Shown here one piece after another: positions 1 through 8,851 of a stretch of 64,000 nt of DNA (its first letter is position 1; the number at the start of each line of letters is the position of its first letter). The DNA comes from Actinoallomurus liliacearum (GTDB lineage: Bacteria; Actinomycetota; Actinomycetes; Streptosporangiales; Streptosporangiaceae): NCBI RefSeq assembly GCF_039542035.1, contig NZ_BAABHJ010000023.1, positions 434,001 to 498,000 on the forward strand, written 5' to 3'. The translations under genes and the position numbers were made by a program. The notes beneath the pieces are model-generated. The model ran no database searches and was not told the origin of the DNA. It worked only from the letters and a program-made list of their open reading frames with translations.

Positions 1-861
1 GGCAACCTGTCCCGGCAGGTCGGCGGCCGCGCCGCCGGCGGCGTCGGCATCGGCGGACGCGGCCCCGGTGAGACGAAGATCGAGCTGGACCGGCGCCGGA
101 TCCGGTCCCGCATGGCCCGGCTGCGCCGCCAGATCGACGAGATGGGCAAGGCGCGCGACACGAAGCGGTCCCGGCGGCGCACCCGCCAGGTCCCCTCGGT
201 CGCGATCGCCGGCTACACCAACGCCGGCAAGTCCAGCCTGCTCAACCGCGTGACCGGCGCCGGCGTCCTCGTCGAGGACGCGCTGTTCGCCACCCTGGAC
301 CCCACGGTCCGGCGGGCCAGCACGCCGAACGGCCGGGCCTTCACGATCGCCGACACCGTCGGTTTCGTGCGCCACCTGCCGCACCAGCTCGTCGAGGCGT
401 TCCGCTCGACGCTGGAGGAGGTCGCCGACGCGGACCTGATCCTGCACGTCGTCGACGGCTCCGACATAGACCCGGAGTCGCAGATCGCCGCGGTCCGCGA
501 GGTGCTGCGCGAGCTCGGCGCCGACGACGTGCCCGAGCTCATCGTGATCAACAAGGCCGACGTGGCCGACGCCCTCTCCCTGGCCCGGCTCCGCCGCCGT
601 GAGCCGCACAGCGTCGTCGTCTCGGCGCGTACCGGCGAGGGCCTGACAGGGCTCCTCGAAGCGATCGAGGAGAACCTCCCGCGCGGCGACCACGAGGTCC
701 ACGCCCTGGTGCCGTACGAGCGCGGCGACCTGGTCGCCCGGGTGCACGACCTCGGTGAGGTGCTCTCCCAGGAGCACACCCCCGACGGCACGGCGCTGCA
801 CGCCCGGGTGCCGGCACGGGTGGCCGGCGAGCTGGAGCCGTACGTCACCGCACACGCCTGA
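1..861 (+). CDS. hflX: GTPase HflX, C-terminal part (5' end outside window)
   Basis: Ribosome-associated GTPase of the Obg-HflX superfamily, which in other bacteria rescues or splits stalled ribosomes after heat stress. The frame is open from base 1, so the gene begins upstream. The HflX signature RGPGETK is encoded at about 58-81, the P-loop GYTNAGKSS at 211-237, the G3 motif DTVGF at 352-366 and the G4 motif NKAD at 550-561. The N-terminal half of the HflX domain is missing only because of the window edge. Family identity is secure. Confidence 0.93.
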   Translation, partial: GNLSRQVGGRAAGGVGIGGRGPGETKIELDRRRIRSRMARLRRQIDEMGKARDTKRSRRRTRQVPSVAIAGYTNAGKSSLLNRVTGAGVLVEDALFATLDPTVRRASTPNGRAFTIADTVGFVRHLPHQLVEAFRSTLEEVADADLILHVVDGSDIDPESQIAAVREVLRELGADDVPELIVINKADVADALSLARLRRREPHSVVVSARTGEGLTGLLEAIEENLPRGDHEVHALVPYERGDLVARVHDLGEVLSQEHTPDGTALHARVPARVAGELEPYVTAHA

Positions 862-1324
862 GTGATAAGGCCGTACGGATGAGTCCGGATGCGGATTCCG
901 CCGTACGGCACTGCCCGGCATAATCGTTCATTTCGCGAGTCGGCGGCGGCCGTTTCGGCCGTCGCCGGTTCCGGGGCGGAACCGAGTTCGTGGTACGGAA
1001 CCGAGGATCCCGGCATTCCGTCGTTCGGTACGGCGGGGCGTTCCGGGTGAGGTATCTTCGATGCACCTGTAGCAGTCGGCCGCTGGGGCGGTTTGGAAGC
1101 GGTATGTCGCGTGAGGCTGTACAGCGTGGCCTTCCGTGCACTACCGTGACGAAACCGATATTCCCGGGCTCGTTGCTCCAGGTGGTCGGCTGATCACCCC
1201 TAATTCTTCCGACTTGGGTCCGTCGGCAATGCCGCCGGCGTAATCGAGCGAGAGCAGGTGACCCGCTGCATGGCGTCCGGACACCCTTCACCGGCGCGCG
1301 CCCGCAGAACGGGGCGGTGACGCG
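862..1324. other. Intergenic region hflX-hutI, no gene seen
   Basis: No credible coding region. It holds two copies of the 8-bp palindrome CCGTACGG (871-878 and 901-908), which could form a hairpin just behind hflX, and an imperfect inverted repeat (993-1004 with 1021-1031). It looks less GC-rich than the flanking genes. No promoter could be assigned with confidence. Confidence 0.5.
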
Positions 1325-2536
1325 ATGACCGTGCGTTTGCTGACGAATATCGGCCGGCTGTGGACCGGCACCGATGTGTGCAGCAACGCGGCCATTCTCG
1401 TGCACGACGACCGGATCGTATGGGCCGGTCCCGCCTCGGACCTTCCGCAGAGCGTCCCCGGTGTCATCGACGACATCGTCGATGTCGACCACGTCGAGAA
1501 CCTCGGTGGCGGCCTCGTCACGCCCGGCCTCATCGACGCGCACTCGCACCCGGTCTACGCCGGGAACCGCTGGGCCGAGCTGGCCATGCGCACGAGCGGG
1601 TCGACCAACAACGAGATCGTCGCCGCGGGCGGCGGCGTCGCCTCCACGGTCACCGTGACCCGCGGCACCGACCCCTGGACCCTGTGCAACAACGTCCGTG
1701 AACGGCTCCGGCAGTGGATCTGCGCCGGCACGACCACGGTCGAGGCGAAGACCGGATACCACCTCACCCGCGACGGCGAGCTGGCCGACGTCCGGATGCT
1801 GCGCTCGCTCGAGGAAGAACCCTCGATGCCGCGCATCCACGCGACGTTCCTCGCCGCGCACATGCTGCCGCCGGAGTACTTCGGCCGCCGCCGCGACTAC
1901 ATCGAGGCGGTCCGCCTGTGGGCCGGTGACGCGGCGGCCGCGGGCGCCGACAGCATCGACGTCTACTGCGACGAGGGCCACTTCACGCCGGACGAGGCCC
2001 GCGTCCTGCTCATGACCGGCCAGCGCGTCGGCCTGAAGGCGCGCCTGCACGCCTGCGCCAACGAGCGGGTCGGCGCCGCCCAGGTCGCGGCGGAGGTCGG
2101 CTGCGCCTCGGCCGACCTGCTCACCGAGGCCAACGACGACGACATCAAGGCGCTGCACCACGGCGGCGTCGCCGCGACGGTCTGCCCCGGCAGCGCCCTG
2201 CACAACGGCCGCACCCCGCCGGTCCGGGCCATGCTCGACCGCGGCGTCACGCTCGCGCTCGGCACCGACCACAACCCCGGCCAGTGCGGCATCACCTCGA
2301 TGCCGCTGGTGATCGGGCTGTCGGTCGCGATGTTCGGCCTCAGCGTGAACGAGGCGCTCCGCGCGGCCACGCTCGGCGGCGCGGCCGCCCTCCGCGTGTC
2401 CGACCGCGGCGCGCTCGTCCCGGGCATGTACGCCGACATGGTCCTGTGGGACGCCGACCACGAGGGCGCGTTCGCCTGGGCCTTCGGCCTCCGCGCGCTC
2501 CGCGTCTGGCGCGGCGGCGTCCCCGTCCAGCCGTAA
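1325..2536 (+). CDS. hutI: Imidazolonepropionase-like amidohydrolase
   Basis: 403-residue metal-dependent amidohydrolase most like HutI, which hydrolyses 4-imidazolone-5-propanoate to N-formimino-L-glutamate in histidine breakdown. Visible family motifs are the metal-binding GLIDAHSHPVYAG near residue 65, EAKTGY in the place of the HutI EVKSGY segment, LHACANE near residue 240 and the ALGTDHNPG aspartate motif near residue 315. The length matches HutI. ATG start with a G-rich ribosome site (GGGGCGG) upstream. No hutU, hutH or hutG is adjacent, so assignment to the histidine pathway rests on motifs; a related cyclic-amide hydrolase is possible. Confidence 0.75.
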   Translation: MTVRLLTNIGRLWTGTDVCSNAAILVHDDRIVWAGPASDLPQSVPGVIDDIVDVDHVENLGGGLVTPGLIDAHSHPVYAGNRWAELAMRTSGSTNNEIVAAGGGVASTVTVTRGTDPWTLCNNVRERLRQWICAGTTTVEAKTGYHLTRDGELADVRMLRSLEEEPSMPRIHATFLAAHMLPPEYFGRRRDYIEAVRLWAGDAAAAGADSIDVYCDEGHFTPDEARVLLMTGQRVGLKARLHACANERVGAAQVAAEVGCASADLLTEANDDDIKALHHGGVAATVCPGSALHNGRTPPVRAMLDRGVTLALGTDHNPGQCGITSMPLVIGLSVAMFGLSVNEALRAATLGGAAALRVSDRGALVPGMYADMVLWDADHEGAFAWAFGLRALRVWRGGVPVQP

Positions 2537-3001
2537 GACGACAGCCCGGCACGCCGTACGCATGAGGCGCCGCCGTCCAGCGACGCCTCGGCACGCTGCC
2601 GGTATGCCCCTGCGACCCCTCGACGCGACCGCAAGACGGCCCACCTCGCCCGCGCCCTGACATGACCCTGTGTCGTCGGGCGGGCAGGGTCAGGCCCTCT
2701 ACGCTCGGCCCTGCGCCGTCGGGCGGGCCGCCTCAAGCTCCCTACGTATGGAACTGGGCCGTGGACGGGCGGCCTCAGCGTGCGATGCGTCTGGTGCGTC
2801 GGTGAAGTCGGCGCGGCGGCCATGGCGCGGTCGGCGTCGTGCGCCGTGCGTCGGCGCGTACCGAAGGCTCGGTGACCGGGGTGACGAAAGCGGACGAACG
2901 CCGCAAGTCATCTTCCGAGTCCGACCTTCACCGAGCATCCTGTCCGGCCGAGTCCGCGTACGATGCGGCTCCACCGTGCTGATCATTTGGAGTCGTCTGT
3001 C
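2537..3001. other. Intergenic region with a diverged hairpin-element copy
   Basis: No coding region is supported. The main content is a diverged copy of the dispersed hairpin element at 2858-2945. Nearer the hutI end, two similar GC-rich stretches around a TCGGGCGGGC word (about 2675-2735) give a weak internal repetition. Confidence 0.5.
2858..2945 (+). repeat. Dispersed ~89-bp hairpin element, diverged copy
   Basis: Left end GTACCGAAGGCTCGG (2858-2872) and right end CCGAGCATCC (2931-2940) match the ends of the better-preserved copies at 9039-9127 and 33499-33587, with nearly the same overall length (88 against 89 bases). The middle is poorly conserved. It lies just upstream of the TMEM175-like gene. 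This is a by-eye alignment. Confidence 0.45.
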
Positions 3002-3745
3002 GTGTCCGAGCGTGTTGGTGAAACCGAGGAGGCGGCGACCGCGGTCACCCCAAGCCGGCTGGCGGCGTTCAGTGATGGCGTGATCGCGATCGCGGCGACG
3101 CTGCTCATCCTCGAAGTGAAGGCCCCGGCCGCCGATGAAGAGGTGTGGCCCGCGCTACGCCACGAGTGGCCGGCCCTCGCGGCGTACGCCGTCAGCTTTC
3201 TGGTGATCGGCATCGCGTGGATCCACCATCACAACCTGTTCCACCAGGTGCGACGCGTCGATCGCGGCCTGCTCCTCCTGAACCTCGGCATGCTGGCGAC
3301 CCTGGCGTACCTGCCGCTGCCGACCGCCACGCTCGGCAACCACCTCACCGGCGACGACGCCGTCCCGGCCGCCGTCTTCTACTCGGCGTCGGTCCTGGTG
3401 ACGGCGGTCTGGTTCACACTGCTGTGGAACCACCTCTGTGCCCGGCCGCACCTGTTGCATCCGGGAGGCCGGGAGGTGGCGCGTGAGGCGCGCCGCCGGT
3501 CGTTGGTGGGCCCGGTGAGCTATCTCCTGTCCGGACTGGTCGCGTTCGTCAGCCCGATCGGCTCTCTGGCGCTCAACGCCGCGATCATCATTTACTTCGT
3601 CGTGGGCCGTCGGTCCCCGGCCGCCCGCGTACAGCGCCCCGCGTCGGCGTCGGCCACCGGCTCCGGGGAAGCGGACGCGGAGGAAGGGGCCGAGGAAGCG
3701 TCGATCAGAGCCGGAGACGGCGAGCCGTCCACCACGCCTCAATGA
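3002..3745 (+). CDS. TMEM175-family (DUF1211) putative potassium channel subunit
   Basis: About 247-residue integral membrane protein. It carries the TMEM175 signature near its start: R-x3-FSDGVIAIAATLLILE, in which the FSD motif lines the pore in the family, followed by several hydrophobic segments, for example around AAYAVSFLVIGIAWI and GLLLLNLGMLATL. Bacterial members act as potassium-permeable channels in the cytoplasmic membrane. The C-terminal ~45 residues are a charged Ala/Glu-rich tail. I chose GTG 3002 because GGAG lies at 2989-2992; an in-frame ATG at 2963 is possible. The gene stands alone behind a hairpin-element copy. Confidence 0.8.
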   Translation: MSERVGETEEAATAVTPSRLAAFSDGVIAIAATLLILEVKAPAADEEVWPALRHEWPALAAYAVSFLVIGIAWIHHHNLFHQVRRVDRGLLLLNLGMLATLAYLPLPTATLGNHLTGDDAVPAAVFYSASVLVTAVWFTLLWNHLCARPHLLHPGGREVAREARRRSLVGPVSYLLSGLVAFVSPIGSLALNAAIIIYFVVGRRSPAARVQRPASASATGSGEADAEEGAEEASIRAGDGEPSTTPQ

Positions 3746-4049
3746 CCTTCGGCGCCGTTCGGCCCTTCGGTGCCGTGTGATCTTCCGGAGCCGCGCGGCC
3801 TTCGGCGCGCCCGGGCCTTCGGGGCGTCGGCCGGATCCGCAGGGGGTCGGCCGGATCCGATGCGCGTACGAAAGTCTCGGCGAACGCCGTAGAAAGTCAG
3901 TCCCATATCGCCGCATAGCGGGACAAGGTGCTGTCGCGCGACGACCTTTTCCGAGAGTTGCGGTCCGCCACCGGAGCAGCCGTAACGGGGAGCGACGCGC
4001 TGAGGCCGGGTTGCGCGGCTGATATGACGTGTCGTCCTAAACTCCCGGT
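3746..4049. other. Intergenic region before degV
   Basis: No gene. It contains a 14-bp direct repeat GTCGGCCGGATCCG (3826-3839 and 3846-3859), several CTTCGG words just after the upstream stop codon, and a possible degenerate hairpin-element copy at 3866-3965. Confidence 0.45.
3866..3965 (+). repeat. Possible degenerate copy of the dispersed hairpin element
   Basis: The left end (3866-3880, GTACGAAAGTCTCGG) and a later CCTTTTCCGAGAGTTGCGG stretch resemble the two ends of the element, and CATATCGCC in the middle resembles the conserved centre. The span is about 100 bases, so it would carry a small insertion. The match is weak and could be chance. Confidence 0.25.
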
Positions 4050-4901
4050 ATGACAGCACCCGTCGCGGTCGTCACTGATTCCACCGCCTATCTGCCCGAC
4101 GAACTGGTCGTGGCACACGGCGTCGTGGTGGTGCCTCTGCAGGTCGGGGTCGGCGGGCAGACCTTCGAGGAGGGCTCAGGGCGAACCGCCGCGGAGGCGG
4201 GTCAGGGTTTCCGGGACTGGCGTCCGGTCACGACGTCCCGGCCCTCGCCGGAGAGCTTCGCCGTCGCGTACCGGCAGGCGGCCGAGTCGGGGGCCATCGG
4301 GGTGGCGTCCATACATCTGTCCGCGGAGATGTCGGGAACCGTCGAGTCCGCCCGGCTCGCCGCCGAAGAGGCGTCCATCCCGGTCCGGGTGGTGGACAGC
4401 CGTTCCCTCGGCATGGGGCTCGGCTTCTCGGTGCTGGCCGCCGCCCGGGCCGCGGTCGGCGGCGGCGATCTCGACGCCGTGGCCGATGCGGCCGTCCGGC
4501 GCATCCGCGCGACCCGCTCCCTCTTCTACGTCGACACGCTGGAGCACCTGCGCCGGGGCGGGCGGATCGGAGCGGCGGCGACGTTGCTGGGATCGGCTCT
4601 GATGATCAAACCGTTGCTGCGCATCGTCGAGGGCCGCATCGCGCCCCTGGAGAAGGTCCGCACGACCTCCCGCGCCCTCGCCAGGCTGGAGGAGCTGGCC
4701 GTCGAACTGGCCGGCGACCGACCCGTGGACATCGCCGTCCAGCACTTGGCGGCTCCCGTACGGGCCGCGGCTCTGGCCGGCCACCTGCGGGAACGTGTCC
4801 CGGACCTGCACGATCTGTACGTCGGCGAGGTGGGGCCGGTCATCGGCGCGCATGTGGGCCCCGGGATGCTCGGCGTCGCGGTCTCCCGCCGGGAGTCGTA
4901 A
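4050..4901 (+). CDS. DegV family fatty-acid-binding protein
   Basis: 283 residues, the usual DegV length. It starts with the family's VVTDSTAYLP motif and has the later VDSRSLGMGLGF and DTLEHLRRGGRIG segments. DegV proteins bind a fatty acid in a deep cleft; in Firmicutes the homologue FakB presents fatty acids to FakA for phosphorylation. No fakA-like DAK kinase is next to it here, so the partner is unknown. ATG start. It precedes comEA by about 60 bases on the same strand, an arrangement often seen in actinobacteria. Confidence 0.9.
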   Translation: MTAPVAVVTDSTAYLPDELVVAHGVVVVPLQVGVGGQTFEEGSGRTAAEAGQGFRDWRPVTTSRPSPESFAVAYRQAAESGAIGVASIHLSAEMSGTVESARLAAEEASIPVRVVDSRSLGMGLGFSVLAAARAAVGGGDLDAVADAAVRRIRATRSLFYVDTLEHLRRGGRIGAAATLLGSALMIKPLLRIVEGRIAPLEKVRTTSRALARLEELAVELAGDRPVDIAVQHLAAPVRAAALAGHLRERVPDLHDLYVGEVGPVIGAHVGPGMLGVAVSRRES

Positions 4902-4902
4902 G

Positions 4903-4911
4903 TTATCCACA
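4903..4911 (+). promoter_or_regulatory. DnaA-box consensus sequence
   Basis: TTATCCACA is a perfect match to the classical DnaA box and lies in the 61-base gap between degV and comEA. A single 9-mer can occur by chance, although this one is AT-rich for its surroundings. It could place comEA-comEC under DnaA influence. There is no box cluster, so it is not an origin. Confidence 0.4.
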
Positions 4912-4962
4912 ATCCGCGCTGGGCCCGTCGCCGAAGGTGACCGGTCCGTTAGCGTCGGCGGC

Positions 4963-5757
4963 ATGTCCAGCCTCGATCCCACCGCATTCGACCGGCTCCG
5001 CGACGTCTTCCGGCCACCGCGGTCGTTCGGGCCCGGCGATGACACGGGCGATGAGCCGCCGGGCGCGGCGTTACGCTCAGCGCCCCGCGATCCCGGCGGA
5101 CGGGTGCGGCTCGATCCGGGCATCCCCGGTCTCCGGGTGCTGGCGGCGGTCGGCCTCCTCGCGGCGCTCGTCGCGGCCGCCTACCTCTGGTGGTCTCGCC
5201 CTGAGCCGCAGCCCGCGCCCGCGGCCGTCGTACGCTCCGCGGCGCATCCGGCCGCTTCGCTGGGCGCCTCGTCGCCCGACCGCGGCGTGCCCACGGCACT
5301 GGCCACGCCCGCGGTGTCCTCGTCACCGGTGCTGGTCGACGTCGCCGGGAAGGTGCGACGTCCTGGCGTGGTGAGCCTGCCGTCCGGCGCGCGGGTGATC
5401 GACGCGATCAAGGCGGCCGGGGGCGTCCGGCCCGGTGCCCGGACCGGCGCTCTCAACCTGGCACGCCGGGTCGTGGACGGCGAACAGATCCTCGTCGGAG
5501 TCGACGCGACGCCTGCGCCCGCCGTCCCGTCGGGCGCGCCCCCAGGCGCAGCGACGCCCTCCAGAGCGCCGCTCGACCTGAACACCGCCAGCGTCGCCCA
5601 GCTCGATCAACTTCCGGGCGTCGGCCCAGTGCTGGCCCAGCGCATCGTCGACTACCGCACTCAGCACGGTGCCTTCCGGTCCGTCGAAGAGTTGCGGCAG
5701 GTGTCCGGCATCGGAGCCGCCAAGTTCGGCGATCTCAAAGGCCTGGTGACCGTGTGA
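4963..5757 (+). CDS. comEA: ComEA family DNA-binding competence protein
   Basis: 264 residues. Order of parts: a cytoplasmic N-terminal tail, one membrane segment near residues 45-65 (LRVLAAVGLLAALVAAAYLW), a Pro/Ala-rich linker, an SLBB-like domain starting at VLVDVAGKVRRPGVVSLP, and a C-terminal pair of helix-hairpin-helix motifs (LDLNTASVAQLDQLPGVGP, then VEELRQVSGIG). ComEA binds incoming double-stranded DNA outside the membrane and hands it to ComEC. ATG 4963 was chosen because it places the tail and the single membrane helix as expected. comEC follows 73 bases later. Confidence 0.92.
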   Translation: MSSLDPTAFDRLRDVFRPPRSFGPGDDTGDEPPGAALRSAPRDPGGRVRLDPGIPGLRVLAAVGLLAALVAAAYLWWSRPEPQPAPAAVVRSAAHPAASLGASSPDRGVPTALATPAVSSSPVLVDVAGKVRRPGVVSLPSGARVIDAIKAAGGVRPGARTGALNLARRVVDGEQILVGVDATPAPAVPSGAPPGAATPSRAPLDLNTASVAQLDQLPGVGPVLAQRIVDYRTQHGAFRSVEELRQVSGIGAAKFGDLKGLVTV

Positions 5758-5830
5758 GCACGGAAGCTACAGCGACCGGCCGCTGCCCGAGGGCTACGCT
5801 TCGGGCGGCCTGTCCGAGGGATCCACGAGC

Positions 5831-8800
5831 GTGAGCACCGACGACGAGCCGACAGACGAGGCCGCTACGGCCGGCCCGACCGGCGAGGTCTCGGCGGACG
5901 GGCGGCCGAGGGGCGAGGTCTCTGCGGGTGGGCCGCGGATCGGTGAGGGCTCTGGGTGCGGCCCGACGGGTGAGGTCTCGGCGGACGGGCGACTGACGGG
6001 GGAGGTTTCTGCGGGCGGGCCGCGGATCGGTGACGGCTTTGCGGGCGGCTCGACGGGTGAGGTCTGGGCGGGTGGGCGCCCGGGGGAGGGGGTCTCGGCG
6101 GGTGGGCCACCGGTCGGCGAGGTCTTCGCGAGTGGCCCGACGGCTGAGGCTTCTCCGGAGCGGCCGATGGGCGAGGTTTCCGAAGGTCGGCTGACTAAGG
6201 AGGTGTCTGCGGATGTGCTGTCGGGCGAGGCCTCCGGGCATGGGCCGTTGGGTGGTGAGCCCGAACCTGACCTTTCGACGGGCGGCGGGCACGACCTGCG
6301 GTTGGCGGCGCCGGCGGTGGGCGCCTGGTCGGCTGCGCTGGTGTTGCTAGGTCTTGGCACGGCGGTGGCGTACGTGACCGCCACCGTCTCGACCATTGGA
6401 GCCATCTTCCTGGGGGCCCGCACGGTCCGAGAGCGGATGACCGACGATGCCGACCTCACCGCGGTCTCCGAGCGTCCGGCCGAAGGGCTTGGCGCTCGGA
6501 GGACGCGGATCTCGGCGGCGGGGCAGGTTCCGGCGGTCCGGTGGATGTCGGTGGAACGGCGATTTCGGGGAGTCCGCTGGGTGCCGGTGGGGCGGTGGAT
6601 GGCTGCGGTGCGGTGGTTCTCGGAGCTGCGGCGGGCGCCGACGGAGTGTCGGGCGCGGGTGGCGCGGCGGGTGTTGGCGGGAACGTTGGCGTGTGTCGCG
6701 GCTTCGGCCGTGGGCGTCGGGCTTCGGCTCACTGCGGTCGGGTCCGGGCCGATGCGCGCGCTCGCGGTCCGGGGTGCCACGGTGCGGCTCGGCGCGGTGG
6801 TCACCGGGGACCCGGCGGTGCTGAAGGCCGGGCAGACGCGTCGGCGCGACACCGTCCTGGTACCGGCACGGGTGGAGGAGGTGGAGTTCGCGCTTGGCAC
6901 GACACGGCGACGGCGGGTGCGGGTTCCAGTGCTCCTGCTCGCAGACGATCCGGCGTGGCGACCTCTGGTGCCGAGCCAGCGGGTTCGGCTCACGGCGCGG
7001 CTCGTCACGCCGCGGCATGGGGAACTGCTCGCGGCGGTCGGCCTGGTCCGTGGGCCGCCCGCGCTCGTGGGCCGGCCGTCGCTCCTGCAACGGTGGGCGA
7101 GCACCATCCGGTCCCGGCTGCGGGCGGCGGCGTCCCGGCTGCCGGCGGACCAGCGCGGCGTCCTGCCCGGCCTGGTCGACGGCGACACGTCGCTGCTCGC
7201 CCCGGAGCTCGCCGACGCGTTCGAGGCCGCGGGGCTGACGCACCTGATGGCGGTCAGCGGCGAGAACCTCTCCCTGCTGATCGGCGCGGTCCTGATGGCC
7301 GGCCGTTTCACGGGCCTCGGCCGTCGCGCGGTGCCCTTGCTCGCCGGGCTGGCGGTGTTCGGCTTCGTGCTCGTGGCGCGTCCGTCGCCGAGCGTCCTGC
7401 GCGCCGCCGTCATGGGCTCGGTCGCACTGCTCGCGGTCGTCACCGGCCGGGAGCGCCGGGGGGTTCCCGCCCTGTGCGCCGCCATCCTCGTGCTGGTACT
7501 CCTCGACCCGGAGCTCGCCCGTTCGTACGGTTTCGCGCTGTCGGCGCTCGCGACCGCCGGCATCCTCGTGCTCGGTCCGCCCTGGCGACGGTGTCTGACG
7601 CGATGGCTGCCCCGGAGCGTGCCCGGGCGGCTGCTCCGCCGCATGGTCGGCGCGCTGGCCGAGCCGCTCGCGGTGTCGACCGCGGCCCACGTCGCGTGCG
7701 CTCCGGTCCTCGTCCTGCTCGACGGCGAGGTGAGCCTCGTGGCGGTGCCCGCGAACCTCCTCGCCGCCCCCGCGGTGGGACCCGCGACACTGCTCGGGGT
7801 ACTGGCCGCAGCGGTCGCGCCGGGGTCACTGCCGCTCGCCCGGCTGATCGTCCTACCGGCCGGGCTGGCGGTCGGTTGGATCACCGGCGTCGCGCGGCTG
7901 TGCGCCCGCGCGCCGTACGCCGCGATCGACTGGCCGGCCGGAGCGATCGGAGCGGCACTGCTGACGGCCGCTCTCCTCATTGGGGCGCTCGTCCTGCGCC
8001 GGCCGGGCGCGCGTCGCGTCGCCGCGGCCGCTGCGGTCGGCGCGGCGGTGGTGGTGATCGGCGGCCACGCCTGCGCGCCAGGGTGGCCGCCGCGCGGCTG
8101 GCTGTTCGTGACCTGCGACGTCGGCCAGGGCGACGGGCTCGTGCTCGCCGCCGGTCCCGGCCGGGCCGTGGTCGTCGACACCGGTCCCGACCCCCACTCG
8201 ATCGACCGTTGCCTGCGCGCCCTGCGGATCCGCGCCGTGCCGTTGCTCGTGCTGACCCACCCGCACGCGGACCACGTCGGCGGGGTGCCCGGCGTCCTGC
8301 GCGGCCGCGCCGTGGGGACCGTCCTGATCAGCCCCGACAGCGAAGGGGAGGAGCGGCGCCTGCTCGTCGGAAGACGCGTGGTCACCGCCGGGATCGGCGA
8401 TGTCTGGTCCGCGGGATCGCTGACCCTGCGCGTGCTCGGCCCGCTCACCACGCTTCCCGTGTCGACCCGCGACCCCGGAACCGAGGTGAACAACGCCAGC
8501 GTTGTGCTGTTCGCCCAGTGGCCGGGGCTGACGGTGCTCCTCGGCGGGGACGTCGAGGTCGAGGCCCAGCAGACGCTGCTCGCCGCCGGACTGCCGCACG
8601 CGGACGTCCTCAAGGTCCCGCACCATGGCTCGTCGCACCAGGACTCGGACTTCCTGGCCGCCGTGCACGCGCGGATCGCGGTGACCTCGGTCGGCGCGCA
8701 CAACGACTACGGGCATCCGGCGCCGTCGACGATGTCCCTGCTCGCCCGCCTGCAATTACGCGCCTATCGTACGGACCGCGACGGAGACGTCGCCGTCATC

Positions 8801-8851
8801 CAGTCCCGGAACGGCCCCGCGGTGGTCACCCGGCGCGTAGGTCATCGCTGA
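5831..8851 (+). CDS. comEC: ComEC/Rec2 family DNA uptake channel
   Basis: 1006-residue polytopic membrane protein, longer than the usual ~750-850. After an unusual ~150-residue Gly/Glu-rich N-terminal extension come membrane helices, an oligonucleotide-binding-like region, the competence domain with its VSGENLSLLIGAV motif, and a C-terminal metallo-beta-lactamase domain with DVGQGDG and THPHADHVGG. The family transports single-stranded DNA and may degrade the second strand. GTG 5831 is the first good start; a later start would remove the extension. The extension carries three in-frame 87-bp repeats. It probably forms an operon with comEA. Natural competence is not proven in most actinobacteria, so the physiological role is open. 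Confidence 0.93.
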   Translation: MSTDDEPTDEAATAGPTGEVSADGRPRGEVSAGGPRIGEGSGCGPTGEVSADGRLTGEVSAGGPRIGDGFAGGSTGEVWAGGRPGEGVSAGGPPVGEVFASGPTAEASPERPMGEVSEGRLTKEVSADVLSGEASGHGPLGGEPEPDLSTGGGHDLRLAAPAVGAWSAALVLLGLGTAVAYVTATVSTIGAIFLGARTVRERMTDDADLTAVSERPAEGLGARRTRISAAGQVPAVRWMSVERRFRGVRWVPVGRWMAAVRWFSELRRAPTECRARVARRVLAGTLACVAASAVGVGLRLTAVGSGPMRALAVRGATVRLGAVVTGDPAVLKAGQTRRRDTVLVPARVEEVEFALGTTRRRRVRVPVLLLADDPAWRPLVPSQRVRLTARLVTPRHGELLAAVGLVRGPPALVGRPSLLQRWASTIRSRLRAAASRLPADQRGVLPGLVDGDTSLLAPELADAFEAAGLTHLMAVSGENLSLLIGAVLMAGRFTGLGRRAVPLLAGLAVFGFVLVARPSPSVLRAAVMGSVALLAVVTGRERRGVPALCAAILVLVLLDPELARSYGFALSALATAGILVLGPPWRRCLTRWLPRSVPGRLLRRMVGALAEPLAVSTAAHVACAPVLVLLDGEVSLVAVPANLLAAPAVGPATLLGVLAAAVAPGSLPLARLIVLPAGLAVGWITGVARLCARAPYAAIDWPAGAIGAALLTAALLIGALVLRRPGARRVAAAAAVGAAVVVIGGHACAPGWPPRGWLFVTCDVGQGDGLVLAAGPGRAVVVDTGPDPHSIDRCLRALRIRAVPLLVLTHPHADHVGGVPGVLRGRAVGTVLISPDSEGEERRLLVGRRVVTAGIGDVWSAGSLTLRVLGPLTTLPVSTRDPGTEVNNASVVLFAQWPGLTVLLGGDVEVEAQQTLLAAGLPHADVLKVPHHGSSHQDSDFLAAVHARIAVTSVGAHNDYGHPAPSTMSLLARLQLRAYRTDRDGDVAVIQSRNGPAVVTRRVGHR
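5879..6139 (+). repeat. Three in-frame 87-bp tandem repeats in comEC
   Basis: Units at 5879-5965, 5966-6052 and 6053-6139 each encode 29 residues of the form TGEVSADGR...GEVSAGGPRIG. Units 1 and 2 are nearly identical and unit 3 is more diverged. Each unit contains two half-repeats, so the array probably grew by duplication of a shorter block. It lies in the predicted soluble N-terminal extension before the first membrane helix. Confidence 0.85.

Noticed and set aside
871..908. Paired CCGTACGG palindromes after hflX as a terminator
   Set aside because: They could pair, but the same word is common in this genome and there is no clear stem beyond 8 bp or U-run, so I list it only in the intergenic note.
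5794..8703. Very long open frame (969 codons) on the minus strand opposite comEC
   Set aside because: It mirrors comEC and translates to Ser/Thr/Arg/Pro-rich sequence without domains, as expected from an antisense frame in high-GC DNA.
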